Shown here: positions 21,816-22,590 of the stretch, in pieces
Layout: each line of letters opens with the position of its first letter
Numbering within the stretch: position 1 is the stretch's first letter
Source of the DNA: Batkoa obscura
Lineage: Eukaryota; Entomophthoromycota; Entomophthoromycetes; Entomophthorales; Batkoaceae
DNA length: 22,590 nucleotides
Assembly (NCBI GenBank): GCA_030770535.1
Contig: JASVEC010000269.1
Coordinates: 1 to 22,590, forward strand
Direction: 5' to 3'
The notes under the pieces: model-generated
The model's input: only the letters and a program-made list of their open reading frames with translations
Databases searched by the model: none
What the model was told of the DNA's origin: nothing
Program-made: the position numbers and the translations under genes

Positions 21816-22590
21816 TCAACGTGAGTTACTAAAGGCAAAGGAATCCGAAACATGGCTACTAGATGTCTCTTCAAATGAGCTATGGGGTGCTGTATCTATA
21901 AAATTAACAAATAATGAATTTCTTCATGCACTAGTTTAAATATTACCAGTTTGCTGCCTTGAACGTAATAGTGAATTCCCCAACCTTGGGCTATTAAAGT
22001 TTAAATATCTACTTTGAAATAAAATATAGTATTACTTTATATTTCTCAAAGTTGAAGATTGATTAGGATGATCTGAATTATCTTTTTCGTATTAAAATAA
22101 ATTGTCAAAAATGTTCATTAATAGTTTTTACCATAATCAGGATCTATCTCACTATACGGAGGCGGTGGTGGATTATTTGGATCATCACTATAAAATTAAG
22201 AAATGTATTTAAAATATATTTAATTTACTTATTAAAGCCAGGACTATTGGTTCTGTTATTCCTTTGTGTGTATATTTTGTAAATGATAAAAAACAATAAA
22301 GCGAACCAAACTATTAGAAATAAACCAGCAGCATTTGAACTGACAGATTCTTAAAATATTAGAAATAATTAAATGTGTATTTTTAATTACCTTTTCCTTT
22401 TCTTTTACCATCTGGATGGTAATTCAAAGTATATTTTAACCCACAGCTTCCATCCAATATATGTGGATCACCGCTATAAGAATACCCTAACTTTTTTAAT
22501 TTTTTAATTGTTTTTTCCAAAGTATATACCTTCACAAGACACTTCAGTATCTTTAAATGAATACAATGTGTAGGCATTTCAGCTGAACAT
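21816..22590 (-). CDS. SARAF: SARAF (TMEM66)-like ER membrane protein, 5' end cut by the window
   Basis: In animals SARAF sits in the ER membrane and damps store-operated calcium entry by acting on STIM1. Seven exons are visible: 22590-22530, 22486-22391, 22349-22229, 22187-22132, 22072-22036, 21990-21947 and 21895-21816. The lumenal signature EVSCEGY, then LDGSCGLKYTLNY, closely matches human VVSCEGY and GSCGLEYNLDY. A single membrane segment follows (SNAAGLFLIVWFALLFF-like), then a cytosolic tail with PPPPPYSE, as in human SPPPYSE. The tail ends in a Ser-rich segment and lacks the Gly/Trp-rich FW block of animal SARAF. Upstream exon sequence shows a frame break: CSAEMP reads in one frame and YSFKDTEVSCEG in another, near 22563-22570. 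The signal peptide and start lie outside the window. Confidence 0.85.

Noticed and set aside
21626-21874. Minus-strand 82-codon open frame
   Set aside because: It is a wrong-frame reading of the last SARAF exon continuing into the 3' spacer; the correct frame ends at 21816 and joins upstream exons in phase.

Overview
The window looks like nuclear DNA of a very AT-rich, intron-dense fungus. The evidence for a fungus is a Vfa1-type Vps4 partner, a Fur1-type uracil phosphoribosyltransferase, a class I (AroG/ARO3/ARO4-like) DAHP synthase, a TRM13 tRNA methyltransferase and SEC24. Introns are mostly 41-60 bp with GTAAGT-like donors and TTTAG-like acceptors. An early-diverging, zygomycete-grade lineage such as Entomophthoromycotina (Conidiobolus and relatives) fits the composition, short introns and Asn-rich tails. 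That placement is inference and was not tested. I rebuilt about 46 introns by eye from frame continuity and family conservation.

Layout. 1-1071: AT-rich DNA with Lys/Glu/Asn-rich open frames of unclear status and an ATT microsatellite. 1072-3157 (-): a CMGC-type protein kinase with 6 exons. 3735-3807 (-): tRNA-Arg(TCT). 4250-5845 (-): a cytochrome P450 with 3 exons. 5846-9152: a 3.3-kb gene-poor island. It holds four of the five copies of a ~107-bp MITE-like element (the fifth is at 3913), an imperfect direct repeat, a palindrome and a decayed plus-strand gene. 9153-10718 (-): DAHP synthase, 10 exons. 11169-11720 (-): VFA1. 12500-13114 (+): a nucleoredoxin-like thioredoxin-fold protein, the only intact plus-strand gene. 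13471-14388 (-): uracil phosphoribosyltransferase, 6 exons. 15184-16802 (-): TRM13, 6 exons. 17162-20937 (-): SEC24, 15 exons. 21816-22590 (-): a SARAF (TMEM66) homologue, cut by the window edge.

The genes are ordinary housekeeping genes and show no sign of acting as a cluster: aromatic amino-acid synthesis, pyrimidine salvage, tRNA modification, COPII transport, ESCRT recycling, an ER membrane protein, redox and a P450. Two of them (SEC24 and the SARAF homologue) work at the ER, but adjacency alone is weak evidence for a link.

The most unusual content is the small inverted-repeat element. Four of its five copies keep the same ~34-codon frame open on one strand. Others worth a look are a duplicated splice acceptor in the kinase, a frame break in the SARAF homologue at a CA dinucleotide run, a start codon that fills a whole coding exon in the UPRT gene, and a Pro-rich SEC24 tail placed behind an unusually long last intron. 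I found no CRISPR array, virus-derived element or other specialised system.
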